Assembly: GCA_002298165.1 (NCBI GenBank)
Contig: DBMI01000038.1
Location: forward strand, 1-64,000
Reading direction: 5' to 3'
DNA: 64,000 bases
DNA from: Desulfarculales bacterium UBA702
Lineage (GTDB): Bacteria > Desulfobacterota > Syntrophobacteria > Syntrophobacterales > Syntrophobacteraceae
This document shows, one piece after another, positions 1 to 8,818 of this stretch. Both the position numbers and the translations under genes were made by a program. Under the pieces are notes generated by a model, which saw only the letters and a program-made list of their open reading frames with translations, was not told the origin of the DNA and did no database searches. Positions within the stretch are counted from its first letter, which is position 1; each line of letters opens with the position of its first letter.

Positions 1-70
1 GCGAGGTTAAGATGTAGGATGGGCGGAGCGGAGCGAAACCCATCACTTCAATTCTGAACGCGAACTGATA

Positions 71-1261
71 TTAGATGCCTTGACGGTAAGGGTTTGGGGA
101 TACCTGCTTGCGAACCGCTTTAGCAATCGCGGCGGATAGGGTCTCCACGACTCTTTCCTGCTGCTCGGCGGAAAGTCCCATCCACAGAGGCAATCGAATC
201 AGTCGCTCGGACAGAGAATTTGTAACCGGAAGTTCTCCGCAAGCCCTGCCGTAACGCAGACCGGCCGGAGAAGAATGCAGCGGGATATAATGAAACACTG
301 CCGATATCTCCAGAGCATGGAATTGATCCAGAACCATCTGCCGATCGATTTCAGGAGGCAGCAGAATGTAATACATGTGCGCGTTATGCAGGCATTCGGC
401 AGGCACTATGGGCCTTCGCAGGCAACCCACCGATTCGAGCGGGGCAAGAAGCTCGTGGTAGTGCCGCCACAGGTCGAGGCGCACCGAATTGATACTGTCG
501 GCTTCTTCGAGTTGCGCCCAAAGAAAAGCTGCTATCAGTTCGCCGGGAAGATAGGACGATCCGATATCCTGCCAAGTATATTTATCGACTTCTCCACGGA
601 AGAAACGGCTTCGGTCGGTCCCCTTTTCCCGGAAAATTTCGGCCCTTGCAATAAACTCGGGCCTGTTTACGAGAAGCGCCCCGCCCTCTCCGGAAATCAG
701 GTTCTTCGTTTCATGAAAGCTGTAAGCGCCGAGGTCCCCGATGCTTCCCAGAGCACGCCCCTTGTAAGTCGCCATCACACCATGGGCCGCATCTTCGACG
801 ACTTTCACCCCGCGCCTTTCGGCAATATCCATTATCGCGTCCATTTCGCAGGCAACCCCGGCATAATGGACAGCTACAATCGCGCGGGTCCTGGGCGATA
901 ACGCGTTCTCGATCAAAGTCTCGTCAATATTTAGCGTATCTTCCCGTATGTCCACGAAGACCGGGACGGCACCTCTCAGCACGAAGGCATTTGCCGTAGA
1001 CACAAATGTATACGAGGGCATAATGACTTCGTCGCCTGGCTTAAGGTCGAGCAGCAAGGCGGCGATTTCCAGTGCGGCGGTACAGGAGTGGGTAAGCAGT
1101 GTTCGAGGGCTGCCGGTTCTTTCTTCCAGCCATTTCTGGCAACTCTTCGTAAATGGACCGTCGCCTGCCAGCGAGCCTTTGAAATGGGCTTGTGCGATAT
1201 AGTAAAGCTCTCTGCCCGTCATATGGGGCCAATTAAAAGGAATTCTGCTTTTTTTGTCCAT
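71..1261 (-). CDS. wecE: dTDP-4-amino-4,6-dideoxygalactose transaminase (WecE/RffA)
   Basis: PLP enzyme of the DegT/DnrJ/EryC1 family. WecE aminates dTDP-4-keto-6-deoxyglucose at C4 to give dTDP-Fuc4N in the cytoplasm. The 396 residues read like WecE from end to end: IPFNWP at the N-terminus, GDGPFTKSCQ near 34, PSYTFVSTANAFVLRGA at 82-98, VHYAGVACEMD at 131-141, the ring-nitrogen Asp at about 157 (VEDAAH), and the Schiff-base Lys at about 186 in SFHETKN. The C-terminal FHYIPLHSSPAG is also typical. It lies tail to head downstream of the YfhO-like gene on the same strand, 19 bases apart, beside a polysaccharide operon, so it probably supplies the amino sugar that operon modifies. Family identity is firm. 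The C4 stereochemistry (Fuc4N rather than Qui4N) is inferred from resemblance. Confidence 0.93.
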   Translation of the reverse strand: MDKKSRIPFNWPHMTGRELYYIAQAHFKGSLAGDGPFTKSCQKWLEERTGSPRTLLTHSCTAALEIAALLLDLKPGDEVIMPSYTFVSTANAFVLRGAVPVFVDIREDTLNIDETLIENALSPRTRAIVAVHYAGVACEMDAIMDIAERRGVKVVEDAAHGVMATYKGRALGSIGDLGAYSFHETKNLISGEGGALLVNRPEFIARAEIFREKGTDRSRFFRGEVDKYTWQDIGSSYLPGELIAAFLWAQLEEADSINSVRLDLWRHYHELLAPLESVGCLRRPIVPAECLHNAHMYYILLPPEIDRQMVLDQFHALEISAVFHYIPLHSSPAGLRYGRACGELPVTNSLSERLIRLPLWMGLSAEQQERVVETLSAAIAKAVRKQVSPNPYRQGI

Positions 1262-1280
1262 TATCAGCGCTCTGCGGGGA

Positions 1281-3620
1281 TCAGGTATTTTGGTGCTTCT
1301 GAATCTTCTTCCGGAGAGTCGATATCAGAAACAGGATTGAAAATATACCGAAAAAAACATGGCCAACCCATGCGTACCTGATCATTGGCTCGAAGCTCAA
1401 GCGTACTTTCCCCGCACCATCCGGAACACTCACTGCCTGAAAAAAACCGTTTACCGAAAATGCCGGCACCTCTATCCAATTCTCACCCACAAGCGCAGAG
1501 CCACGCCAGTCCTTGTGATATTTCCGGCTCAGAACCAGGGTTGAGGCACCTTCAACTGGTGTTTCAAATTCCAGAAAGTCACCTTGATCAATCGTCTTCC
1601 GCGCCTCCAGCCATTGGAGTTTCCGAGGATCTTCGAGCATTAATCCTCCAGGCGAGAAGTCATACGGGACCGAAATTCTCAAATAACTTCCCATAGTCGA
1701 CTTTACCCGGTGAAGCCAAACACTCCCGGTTTGGCCGAGCGGAATCAGTTCTTCACTCTCCAGCGGCCCGGCAGCGAGCACCAGGCCAATATTGGACATC
1801 CAGAAAGCCGGCCTGGTAAAGTCTGGGGATATCCTATCGTTATACCTGCCGTAATCATTGGCCGAGCCCCCGAGGCTTATGATAAACTCGTGATATCTTC
1901 TTGCCGAAATGCCGTTGTAGCTGTGAATCGATGGAAGGCCGAGCATCGAATTGAAATTGGGATGCATAACCGGCAGTACGTCCACAACTGCAAAGCACGA
2001 CCCTTCGGGTAAATTAGCGCGTATCGAATCGACCAGCGGAGAGGAGAGCTTAATCTCACCTGCGCCGCGCATCAGCAACAGCGGACGGGAACAGCATAGC
2101 ATCGATAAAACCAGAGAGACGATCACAAAACCGGTTTTTCCGGCAAAAGACCAGGTTGCCAGGGATACCAGAACGACAAAAATCAGGCCGAATGATAGCC
2201 AGCTCGGAGAAATACCCTGGGAGAATGCATACCCCTGCGCCGCCAGGAGTAGCACGAAGGAAACCGAAGCGGCAACTACGGCGCGGCTGCGCAGACGTGC
2301 CGGATCCAGCCGCCTGATAACAGCTTCTGCCCCATAAGCAGAAATCATAGCCAGAGGAATTGGAAGAACGCCCAGAGGATTGATCGCTGAAAGATTAAAC
2401 CCGAGGTGCCTTATTCCAAAAATATACAAGGGTTTGATTACTGCCACGCAAAAGAAAATGGCCGCGACAATCCACCATCCGTGGGATCGGCACCCCTTTC
2501 CGGGAAAAGCAATCAGGATCAGGAAAAGCAGGACCGGCGTCAAGCTAAGGCCATCGAAGCGAAATGGATAAGCTGGGATAATGGGATTGCCGAAAACCTC
2601 GGGGAATACACTCAAGCTCAGGAAATGAATAACCGCACCAACAGAATCCAGAGCTGGCAGGTGAGCCGTAAAAAAAGCGGTATCCGCATCCAGCCGTGCC
2701 GACTCCCGTGCGGCATTAAGCAGGTCGATATAAACGGGAAGGGAGCAGGCAAGCCCAAAAACTACCGCGCTGCCGCACCTGGCTGAAAAGCTCAACGCAG
2801 GAGAAATTCCATTCTTTCTCCAGATCGCATAAATCACATAGGAAAAAAATCCCATGATGATATACGCATTGAGCAGCAGCGACATCGGATAAGCAGTAAT
2901 CAGGGCGCTGTAGGTGCAGAAAGAGAGCAATCCCCATGTCCCCAGGTCCCAGCCCCTGCCCAGGCGAAGAACAGAATATAGAATTCCGGTTACCCAGCAA
3001 AGTGTTGCCGTAAACATCGGAAATGAAAGCCAGTAAATCATTATCGGGGCTGTGGCAAGCGACCACGCGGCAACAAATCCCGCAACCGGGGCAAACCCCA
3101 TCTCCTTCATCAACAACAGGCAGAATACTCCCGTTAAAAAGATGAGCCCCAGGGAAAAGACCGTGATGAACCGAAACGGATCTGTTATGAACTTTTGCAG
3201 TATCCAGGTGGGAAAGTAGGCCGGGCTAAAACCTGATGCAAAAGATGGACGGCCAAGTTCATTCTGGTCGTTCCATGTTGCAAGCCAGCCCGAACGCGGC
3301 GCTATCAGGTGGTGATTGACCTCGGGAATGAAAACGGTCATGTAGTCGCCGAACTTGAGATTCTCTATTCCCTCGGCGGGTGAGGTCGTATCTCCAAGCT
3401 CGATACTAGGCCGGAAAGGAATGATAAGCTTTCCTTCGATCAGGTACGGAGAAAACAGGGCGAGAAAGAAAAGCAGGTACGCTAAAAATGCGCTGCCGTA
3501 CCCAATTCTTTCAAACGATCCCCAAGATTTTGGAAGAGAGAACAAACCTATTTCTCCAGCTGTTTGTATGTATTGAATCGCAGCTGATGATACCCTGAAG
3601 CAATGCCGGCCGCGGAACAT
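1281..3620 (-). CDS. YfhO-family polytopic membrane protein
   Basis: Large integral membrane protein of 779 residues with at least ten hydrophobic segments, the first at about 42-62, and an extracytoplasmic C-terminal domain. That tail ends in the YfhO-type pattern (YHKDWRG, then VNGFFQAV, then VPDGAGKVRLSFEP) followed by a last membrane helix. YfhO proteins are GT-C-like and are linked to glycosylation of cell-wall polymers or lipid-linked sugars. The ATG at 3620 follows GGCAGGG at a usable distance, but a later start cannot be excluded because the first 40 residues are not recognisable. It is immediately upstream of wecE and divergent from the polysaccharide operon. Enzymatic activity is unproven. 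Confidence 0.75.
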   Translation of the reverse strand: MFRGRHCFRVSSAAIQYIQTAGEIGLFSLPKSWGSFERIGYGSAFLAYLLFFLALFSPYLIEGKLIIPFRPSIELGDTTSPAEGIENLKFGDYMTVFIPEVNHHLIAPRSGWLATWNDQNELGRPSFASGFSPAYFPTWILQKFITDPFRFITVFSLGLIFLTGVFCLLLMKEMGFAPVAGFVAAWSLATAPIMIYWLSFPMFTATLCWVTGILYSVLRLGRGWDLGTWGLLSFCTYSALITAYPMSLLLNAYIIMGFFSYVIYAIWRKNGISPALSFSARCGSAVVFGLACSLPVYIDLLNAARESARLDADTAFFTAHLPALDSVGAVIHFLSLSVFPEVFGNPIIPAYPFRFDGLSLTPVLLFLILIAFPGKGCRSHGWWIVAAIFFCVAVIKPLYIFGIRHLGFNLSAINPLGVLPIPLAMISAYGAEAVIRRLDPARLRSRAVVAASVSFVLLLAAQGYAFSQGISPSWLSFGLIFVVLVSLATWSFAGKTGFVIVSLVLSMLCCSRPLLLMRGAGEIKLSSPLVDSIRANLPEGSCFAVVDVLPVMHPNFNSMLGLPSIHSYNGISARRYHEFIISLGGSANDYGRYNDRISPDFTRPAFWMSNIGLVLAAGPLESEELIPLGQTGSVWLHRVKSTMGSYLRISVPYDFSPGGLMLEDPRKLQWLEARKTIDQGDFLEFETPVEGASTLVLSRKYHKDWRGSALVGENWIEVPAFSVNGFFQAVSVPDGAGKVRLSFEPMIRYAWVGHVFFGIFSILFLISTLRKKIQKHQNT

Positions 3621-3818
3621 CCCTGCCAGGTTGTTCGGAGTCGCTCAGATCGGATCAGGCTTTCTTTATCAGAAGATACTTCGGATAACAATGTTTCCCG
3701 GTGTGGAATTCTCAGCATTCAGGCTGCTGTTCACCATGGCGCTTCCTGATCTTCGCGATCAATTTCATGAGACTCCTGCTCCACAAAGACTCGTTCTTGA
3801 CGGAGATCCTTGCCTAAC

Positions 3819-3847
3819 TTGACATCGCACTGCTACGTTGATAGAGT
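3819..3847 (+). promoter_or_regulatory. Candidate sigma70 promoter of the polysaccharide operon
   Basis: TTGACA at 3819-3824, a 17-base spacer, then TAGAGT at 3842-3847. The -35 is perfect and the -10 matches four of six bases. It would start transcription near 3854, ahead of the ATG at 3880. It may derive from the truncated insertion sequence whose transposase fragment follows. Confidence 0.45.
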
Positions 3848-3879
3848 GGCGCCTCCGTGGGCAGGAGAGGATATCGAGT

Positions 3880-4312
3880 ATGTCAGGCCGCGTAGAACCG
3901 CAGAAACACTCCGGGAACGAGTTGCTGGAAATAAACGTTTCCGACCGGGACTTCCTTGACAAGGTGGCCGGCTTGATCAATTGGGCAGCCTTTGACGGCT
4001 ATTGGCCTACGCTCGATCAAACTGCTTGCAAGCAGCCCATGGACCCGCTTGTCTGCTTCAAGATGCTGCTCATAAAGATGTGGTACGGTTTTTCAGATTC
4101 GGAATGCCAAGGAGAGTGCTCTGACCGGTTGTCATTCCGCCGATTTCTTGGGCTGTCGCCGTTTGATTCGATTCCCGGTGAAACCGTATTGGCGAGCTAT
4201 TGCAGACAACTGGCGAAAACCGGAATCGCGGAGGAATTGTTCGGCTTAGTACAGGCCCAAATAGAAGCGGCCGGTGCAAGAATCAAGAGCGGCAAACTTT
4301 TGGATCCAAACA
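3880..4312 (+). mobile_element. Truncated IS5-family transposase fragment
   Basis: The 5' third of an IS5-group transposase gene, including its own start and ribosome-binding site. Homology stops near KLLD (about 4305), where GGATCC occurs at 4302-4307 and again at 4330-4335. No catalytic DDE residues and no right end are visible. I could not identify terminal inverted repeats in 3621-3880. It is best read as the scar of an insertion followed by a deletion reaching the start of the glycosyltransferase gene. Confidence 0.75.
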
Positions 4313-5274
4313 ACGTCCTGATTACTCAAGGATCCGGAATCAAGCTTTCCATAGTCACGACTCTTTACCGATCAGCTCTCTATATATCCGAGTTTCACAA
4401 GCGCGCTGGTTCGGCCGCGCGGCAACTGGTCGGCAACAACTATGAAATCATTATGGTAAATGACGGCTCTCCCGATGAGAGCCTGGATCTCGCTGTCCAG
4501 CTTTCACGGATAGACAGTCATGTTGTGGTCGTTGATCTTTCGAGGAATTTCGGCCACCACAAAGCGATGGTGGCCGGACTCGAACATGCCGTGGGCGAGC
4601 GGATATTCCTGATCGACAGCGACCTGGAAGAAGAACCGGAATGGCTGCTGGATTTTTCCGAATTGATGGCTGCCGAGAGGGCCGACGTCGTTTATGGTGT
4701 ACAGCAGGTGCGCAAGGGTGGCTGGTTCGAGAGATGGAGCGGTGAAATCTACTATTCCGTTTTCAACTGGCTGTGCAATATCGATCATCCGAGAAACATC
4801 GTCACCGCCAGATTGATGACCCGCAGGTATGTGGATGCACTTTTGCAATACAAAGAACGCGAGGCTGTTATTTCATGCCTATGGGTGAGCACCGGGTTCA
4901 AACAGTGCGAAAAAACCGTCAGGAAACACATGTCGAGCAACACAACTTACAGCCTGCCCAGGAAGATAGAGCATGCTATGAATGCCATCGCCTCTTTCAG
5001 CGAAGTTCCCCTGAGACTGATCTTTTATCTGGGGATCAGCATATTAGCGTGTGCATTGGGGTACGCCGGCTATCTCAGCTTTAACCGCATGGTCCTGTCC
5101 AAGCCGATGGACGGCTGGACTTCCGTGATGGTTTCAATTTGGGTATTTGGCGGCATGATCATATCTTTTGTCGGCATTATCGGGATCTATCTTGCAAAAG
5201 TCTTTTCCGAAACGAAGCAAAGGCCTAATGCCATAATCCGGGATATTTATGGACGATCTGAATCGCAAAATTGA
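3880..5274 (+). CDS. Chimeric ORF: IS5-type transposase N-terminus fused to GtrB-like GT2 glycosyltransferase
   Basis: ATG at 3880 follows GGAGAGG by nine bases; 464 residues. Residues 1-140 match the N-terminal domain of IS5-type transposases: a DFLDK start, DPLVCFKMLLIKMWYGFSDSE, DRLSFRRFLGLS, and a KSGKLLD end. The DDE catalytic part is absent. From about residue 155 the frame continues as a GT2 enzyme (KLSIVTTLYRS, VNDGSPDES, acidic motif DSDLEEEPEW) with two C-terminal membrane helices, as in GtrB/DPM1-type enzymes that transfer sugar to undecaprenyl phosphate. GtrA is at the end of the same operon. The GT may have lost its own ATG: ATC at 4339 is where it would be, six bases after AAGGA. 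The protein may therefore be made as a fusion, or by weak internal initiation. It overlaps the next gene by 26 bases. Confidence 0.85.
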   Translation: MSGRVEPQKHSGNELLEINVSDRDFLDKVAGLINWAAFDGYWPTLDQTACKQPMDPLVCFKMLLIKMWYGFSDSECQGECSDRLSFRRFLGLSPFDSIPGETVLASYCRQLAKTGIAEELFGLVQAQIEAAGARIKSGKLLDPNNVLITQGSGIKLSIVTTLYRSALYISEFHKRAGSAARQLVGNNYEIIMVNDGSPDESLDLAVQLSRIDSHVVVVDLSRNFGHHKAMVAGLEHAVGERIFLIDSDLEEEPEWLLDFSELMAAERADVVYGVQQVRKGGWFERWSGEIYYSVFNWLCNIDHPRNIVTARLMTRRYVDALLQYKEREAVISCLWVSTGFKQCEKTVRKHMSSNTTYSLPRKIEHAMNAIASFSEVPLRLIFYLGISILACALGYAGYLSFNRMVLSKPMDGWTSVMVSIWVFGGMIISFVGIIGIYLAKVFSETKQRPNAIIRDIYGRSESQN

Positions 5275-5944
5275 TTGCAGCTATGAAAGATACTATGCCA
5301 AAAATAAGGCGCTAAAGGTTTATCCCACCGAATTCGTAGTACGTACTTTCCTGGCCAACTATCCGGACCTGAATTTCAAAAAGCCCGTCGCAGGGGACCG
5401 CATACTTGATGTCGGATTCGGCGATGGCCGCAATACCGCCTTTCTGTGCGACCAGGGGCTTGCCGTCAGCGGCATCGAGATCACCAAGGCCATTGTGGAT
5501 CAGACCAGCGACAGGCTGGCAAAACTCGGGCACTCAGCGGACCTGCGTGTAGGCAGGAACAGCGGTATTCCATTCGGAAGCGGCTATTTCGACTATATCC
5601 TTGCATGCCACTGTTGTTATTACTGCGACGAAGGCGAATCCCTTTCCGATAATCTGGCCGAATACGCTAGGGTACTAAAAAAGGGAGGGCAACTGGTGGC
5701 CTCGGTCGCATGCAAGACCTCCTATATTTTCAAGGATGCGGTCAAACTGGCGGACGGTTCGTTCGTGATAAGCTCGGACCCTTACGATAACCGCAATGGC
5801 TATCGCCTGCATGCCTTTTCCGAAACATGGGAAATCGAGGAGTATTTCTCGCCCTGGTTTTCGAATTTTTCTTTCGGTTTCGCTGATAACAATTACTATG
5901 GGATCCTGGAGCGCGTGTTCTGGGTCGTTTGCCGGAAAATTTGA
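5249..5944 (+). CDS. Class I SAM-dependent methyltransferase
   Basis: 231-residue Rossmann-fold methyltransferase. The SAM-binding motif I is RILDVGFGDGRNT at about residues 50-62. An acidic motif II follows (VSGIEIT), and the post-motif is YILACHCCYYCDEGES. No membrane segment is seen, so it is probably cytoplasmic. ATG at 5249 overlaps the glycosyltransferase end, which indicates translational coupling. The setting suggests O- or N-methylation of a sugar or of the acyl group carried by this locus. The substrate cannot be read from the sequence. Confidence 0.85.
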   Translation: MDDLNRKIDCSYERYYAKNKALKVYPTEFVVRTFLANYPDLNFKKPVAGDRILDVGFGDGRNTAFLCDQGLAVSGIEITKAIVDQTSDRLAKLGHSADLRVGRNSGIPFGSGYFDYILACHCCYYCDEGESLSDNLAEYARVLKKGGQLVASVACKTSYIFKDAVKLADGSFVISSDPYDNRNGYRLHAFSETWEIEEYFSPWFSNFSFGFADNNYYGILERVFWVVCRKI

Positions 5945-5947
5945 ATC

Positions 5948-6922
5948 ATGGCCGATCAACCGAGTTATTACTGTACGGAAACGGGATGCAATCGGGCACG
6001 GCTGGTTGCGACTGAAGAAGGGCTCTCCTGCCCTGAAGGGCATTTTATTCCTTTTGCGCCCGGGACCCAGGTACCAGTCTTCGCAAGGCAACCCGAAGAT
6101 GCCAACGAGTATGCCCGGCAGGATGCGGCGCTCGTCCACGACAATGCGCTGCGCTGGCTGTTTGCCACTTTTGAAACGGACGAAGCCAGCGTTCGGGAGA
6201 ATCTGGTACAGCGGCTGCAACTTGCCAGGGGCCAAAGAGTACTGGTTACCGGTGCCGGCGCGGGCAATGACCTGCCTTACCTGGCTCGAAGTTTGGGGCA
6301 AGGCGAAATTTACGTTCTGGATATCGCCCAGCAGATGCTTCTGGCGGCGGTGGCGCGCTATCAGAGTGAATTAGGCCGGTCCGGTGTGAATTTGCACTTT
6401 TCGGTAAGCGATGCGACTAACCTGCCCTTTTCCGACGACTACTTCGATGCGGCCTATCATTTCGGGGGCATCAATCTCTTTTCGGATATTCGCAAGGGCA
6501 TCGCCGAAATGAACCGGGTTGTGAGACCCGGCGGCAAGGTCGTTATAGGCGATGAGGGAGTGGCACCCTGGCTCAGGGATACCGAGTTAGGAAAAATGCT
6601 CATCCGTAATAATCCCCTCTATCAGTGTGAGGTTCCCCTGGCGCTGCTGCCGGAATCCGCCAGATCGGTACGGTTGAGCTGGGAATTGAGCAACTGTTTC
6701 TATGTTATTGAGTTCTCCGTCTCGGCTGGGCCGCCGCCCGTCAATATCGATGTGCCTCATGTAGGATCGCGGGGCGGCAGCATTCGAACCCGCTATTTCG
6801 GCCAGCTTGAGGGGGTGGACCCTGCTCTCAGGGATCATGTTTACGCCGAGGCGGAGCGGTTGGGGATTAGCCGGGTGGAGTATATCGAGCGGTTGCTCCG
6901 CGGCGGCCTAGCCGGGCTTTGA
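5948..6922 (+). CDS. SAM-dependent methyltransferase with N-terminal Trm112-like zinc ribbon
   Basis: 324 residues starting three bases after the previous stop. The N-terminus carries a cysteine-rich ribbon (YYCTETGC, then LSCPEGHFIPF) like the zinc ribbon in front of many sugar or natural-product methyltransferases. The catalytic domain has motif I VLVTGAGAGNDLPYLA near 100, VLDIAQQML as motif II, and VVRPGGKVVIGDEG as a post-motif. The C-terminal 100 residues are not recognisable. It is the second methyltransferase of the operon, implying at least two methylation steps or two substrates. Confidence 0.82.
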   Translation: MADQPSYYCTETGCNRARLVATEEGLSCPEGHFIPFAPGTQVPVFARQPEDANEYARQDAALVHDNALRWLFATFETDEASVRENLVQRLQLARGQRVLVTGAGAGNDLPYLARSLGQGEIYVLDIAQQMLLAAVARYQSELGRSGVNLHFSVSDATNLPFSDDYFDAAYHFGGINLFSDIRKGIAEMNRVVRPGGKVVIGDEGVAPWLRDTELGKMLIRNNPLYQCEVPLALLPESARSVRLSWELSNCFYVIEFSVSAGPPPVNIDVPHVGSRGGSIRTRYFGQLEGVDPALRDHVYAEAERLGISRVEYIERLLRGGLAGL

Positions 6923-6939
6923 TACAGGACAAAGATCAG

Positions 6940-7887
6940 ATGAAGCGATTCATTAATGAAAACAGGCCCTTCCCCTGGAAGAAGAGCGGCCTGATTTTTG
7001 AACCCACCGGCTCGGATTTCAGCCATGGTTCCCATCCCTGCGCCGTACATTACAAGGATGATATTTTTATCGTTGCTTTCACGCGCAGGGATTACAAGCA
7101 ACGCTCCCATATATTTCTAGCCTATGCCAAGGTGGCGGATGGAAGCATGAAACTGCTGGGAGAGCCGAAATTGGCACTGGGCTACGGCGAGCCCGGATGC
7201 TTCGATTGCGACGGCGTGATAAGCGTCTGCCTGGTTAAACACCGGGAGAAAATTTATCTCTATTACGTCGGCTGGCAGAACCTGCCTGAAACCCTGTGGA
7301 TCTGCGATACCGGACGAGCGATTCTCAATCCCAACGAATTGACCCTGACACGGGAGTTTTTGGGTCCGGTACTTGGGCGCGACAAGCACAACCCTCTTTT
7401 TGCCGCGGCAACGGCATTTCACGTGTCGGGGGATGTCTGGCGTACGTGGTACAACTCGGGGATAAAGTGGGAGAAAAAGGCGGAAGGCTGGAAGCACTAT
7501 TATGGCATCCATTATGCCGAGTCTTCCGACGGCGTCGACTGGATTTGCAGTCCAGGCTTGTGTATCCAGTTTGCGGATGAATACGAATACGCATTCGGCC
7601 GCCCGAGCGTGTATCGCCTGGATGGCACCTATTTCATGTGGTTTGCCCACAGAGGGACAAAGGAAATAGAGACTTACCGCATCGGCTTTGCTTCATCTCG
7701 GGATGGCAGGCATTGGGTTCGAAACGATGCCATATCCGGAATCGATGTTTCCCCCGATGGATGGGACAGCGAGATGATTTGCTATCCCTATATCTTTGAT
7801 CACAGGGGGCTAACTTACATGTTGTACAATGGCAATGGTTATGGCAAAACCGGCTTCGGCCTTGCGGTTATGGAGGTGGCTGGATGA
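6940..7887 (+). CDS. Five-bladed beta-propeller, GH32/43/62-like protein
   Basis: 315 residues from the ATG at 6940; an upstream TTG at 6919 would overlap the previous gene. Repeated blades carry WYNSG, YGIHYAESSDGVDW, MWFAHRG, IGFASSRDGRHWVRND and YMLYNGNGYG, the SxDGxxW pattern typical of GH43/GH32-like propellers. No signal peptide is visible, so it should be cytoplasmic. Such propellers recur in polysaccharide loci with unknown function and may act on or bind sugar intermediates. The catalytic acid pair was not confidently assigned. The next gene overlaps by four bases (ATGA). Confidence 0.7.
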   Translation: MKRFINENRPFPWKKSGLIFEPTGSDFSHGSHPCAVHYKDDIFIVAFTRRDYKQRSHIFLAYAKVADGSMKLLGEPKLALGYGEPGCFDCDGVISVCLVKHREKIYLYYVGWQNLPETLWICDTGRAILNPNELTLTREFLGPVLGRDKHNPLFAAATAFHVSGDVWRTWYNSGIKWEKKAEGWKHYYGIHYAESSDGVDWICSPGLCIQFADEYEYAFGRPSVYRLDGTYFMWFAHRGTKEIETYRIGFASSRDGRHWVRNDAISGIDVSPDGWDSEMICYPYIFDHRGLTYMLYNGNGYGKTGFGLAVMEVAG

Positions 7888-8555
7888 GCAGAATTATCCT
7901 GGTGGGCAATGCTGTTACTGCCGAGATCCTTTATTCATATCTTCTGGGGGACAGCAGGTATGAAGTCATGGGCCTCACGGTAGATGATGAATTCCTCTCC
8001 CAGGGCAGCCTGGAGGGACTCACCGCCGTAGGTATTTCGCAGGTAAGGGAAAAGTTCCCGCCGCAAACCTGCCGGGTCGTGATGGCGGTCGGGTACAATA
8101 ACCTCAACAGGGTGCGTGAATCCTTGTTCCTGCGCCTGAAAGAGATGGGCTACAGCATTGAGACTTACGTCCACCCGGATGCGAGGGTTTACTCTACACA
8201 TCCGCTTGGCGAAGGCTGCGTGGTTCTTCCGTCCGCTGTCATCGAACCTCATGCCAGGGTCGGTGCCAACACCATGATCTGGTGCAACGTTACTCTGGCT
8301 CATCATAGCAGCGTGGCGGAAAACTGCTGGATCGCCGCCGGAACAGTCATTTCCGGTAGGGCGAAGGTGCTTCGCAACAGCTTCGTGGGGGTGAATGCCA
8401 CCATCGTTAACGAGATGACGGTTGAAGAGTACAATATCGTGGGTGCGTCCGCCATGATCTCCAGGGACACCAAGCCCCATACAGTGCATCTGGCCCGCTC
8501 TGCCGAACCTTTCCGTTGTTCATCCGAAGACTATGTGAAGTATTTTGGGGTTTAA
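7884..8555 (+). CDS. NeuD/PglD-like sugar O- or N-acyltransferase (left-handed beta-helix)
   Basis: 223 residues. The N-terminal 80 form a Rossmann-like sugar-binding part (IILVGNAVTAEIL, VVMAVGYNNLNRV). The rest is a hexapeptide-repeat left-handed beta-helix, including LAHHSSVAENCWIAAGTVISG with the His used as catalytic base in PglD/NeuD. Family members acetylate amino sugars or sialic acids using acetyl-CoA. Inside this operon it could acylate the amine made by WecE, in competition or in sequence with the GNAT encoded at 9550. The ATG overlaps the previous stop. Confidence 0.83.
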   Translation: MSRIILVGNAVTAEILYSYLLGDSRYEVMGLTVDDEFLSQGSLEGLTAVGISQVREKFPPQTCRVVMAVGYNNLNRVRESLFLRLKEMGYSIETYVHPDARVYSTHPLGEGCVVLPSAVIEPHARVGANTMIWCNVTLAHHSSVAENCWIAAGTVISGRAKVLRNSFVGVNATIVNEMTVEEYNIVGASAMISRDTKPHTVHLARSAEPFRCSSEDYVKYFGV

Positions 8556-8557
8556 TT

Positions 8558-8818
8558 ATGGATAAGCACCTTGCGGCGATCCTCGCCGAGGTATTTGGAC
8601 TACGGGAGTCCCAGATTCATCCCGATCTTACCAAGGCCGATGTTGGGACCTGGGACTCCCTGAAGCAAATGGACCTGGTGATGACCTTGGAAAGAGAATA
8701 CGATATCGCACTCGAGATACCGGACATTCTGAGAATGGTATCGGTTGCCGGAATTATTCAGATGCTCAAAGACAAGGGCGTGACCTTGGAGGTAAAGGGA
8801 GCCAGCCTTGGAGATTAA
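8558..8818 (+). CDS. Stand-alone acyl/peptidyl carrier protein
   Basis: 86 residues, acidic, from the ATG two bases after the previous stop. The phosphopantetheine attachment site is the Ser at residue 34 in TWDSLKQMDL, and the four-helix carrier fold is plausible (EREYDIALEIP, then ILRMVSVAGIIQML). Carrier proteins hold an acyl or aminoacyl group as a thioester on the phosphopantetheine arm. The likely loading enzyme is the adenylation protein encoded at 10357, and the likely user is the GNAT or the NeuD-like transferase. It overlaps the SDR gene by 11 bases. A housekeeping fatty-acid ACP is unlikely given these neighbours. Confidence 0.88.
   Translation: MDKHLAAILAEVFGLRESQIHPDLTKADVGTWDSLKQMDLVMTLEREYDIALEIPDILRMVSVAGIIQMLKDKGVTLEVKGASLGD

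Noticed and set aside
275..901. 208-codon plus-strand frame inside wecE
   Set aside because: Antisense to a clear WecE; no domain signature and no ribosome site.
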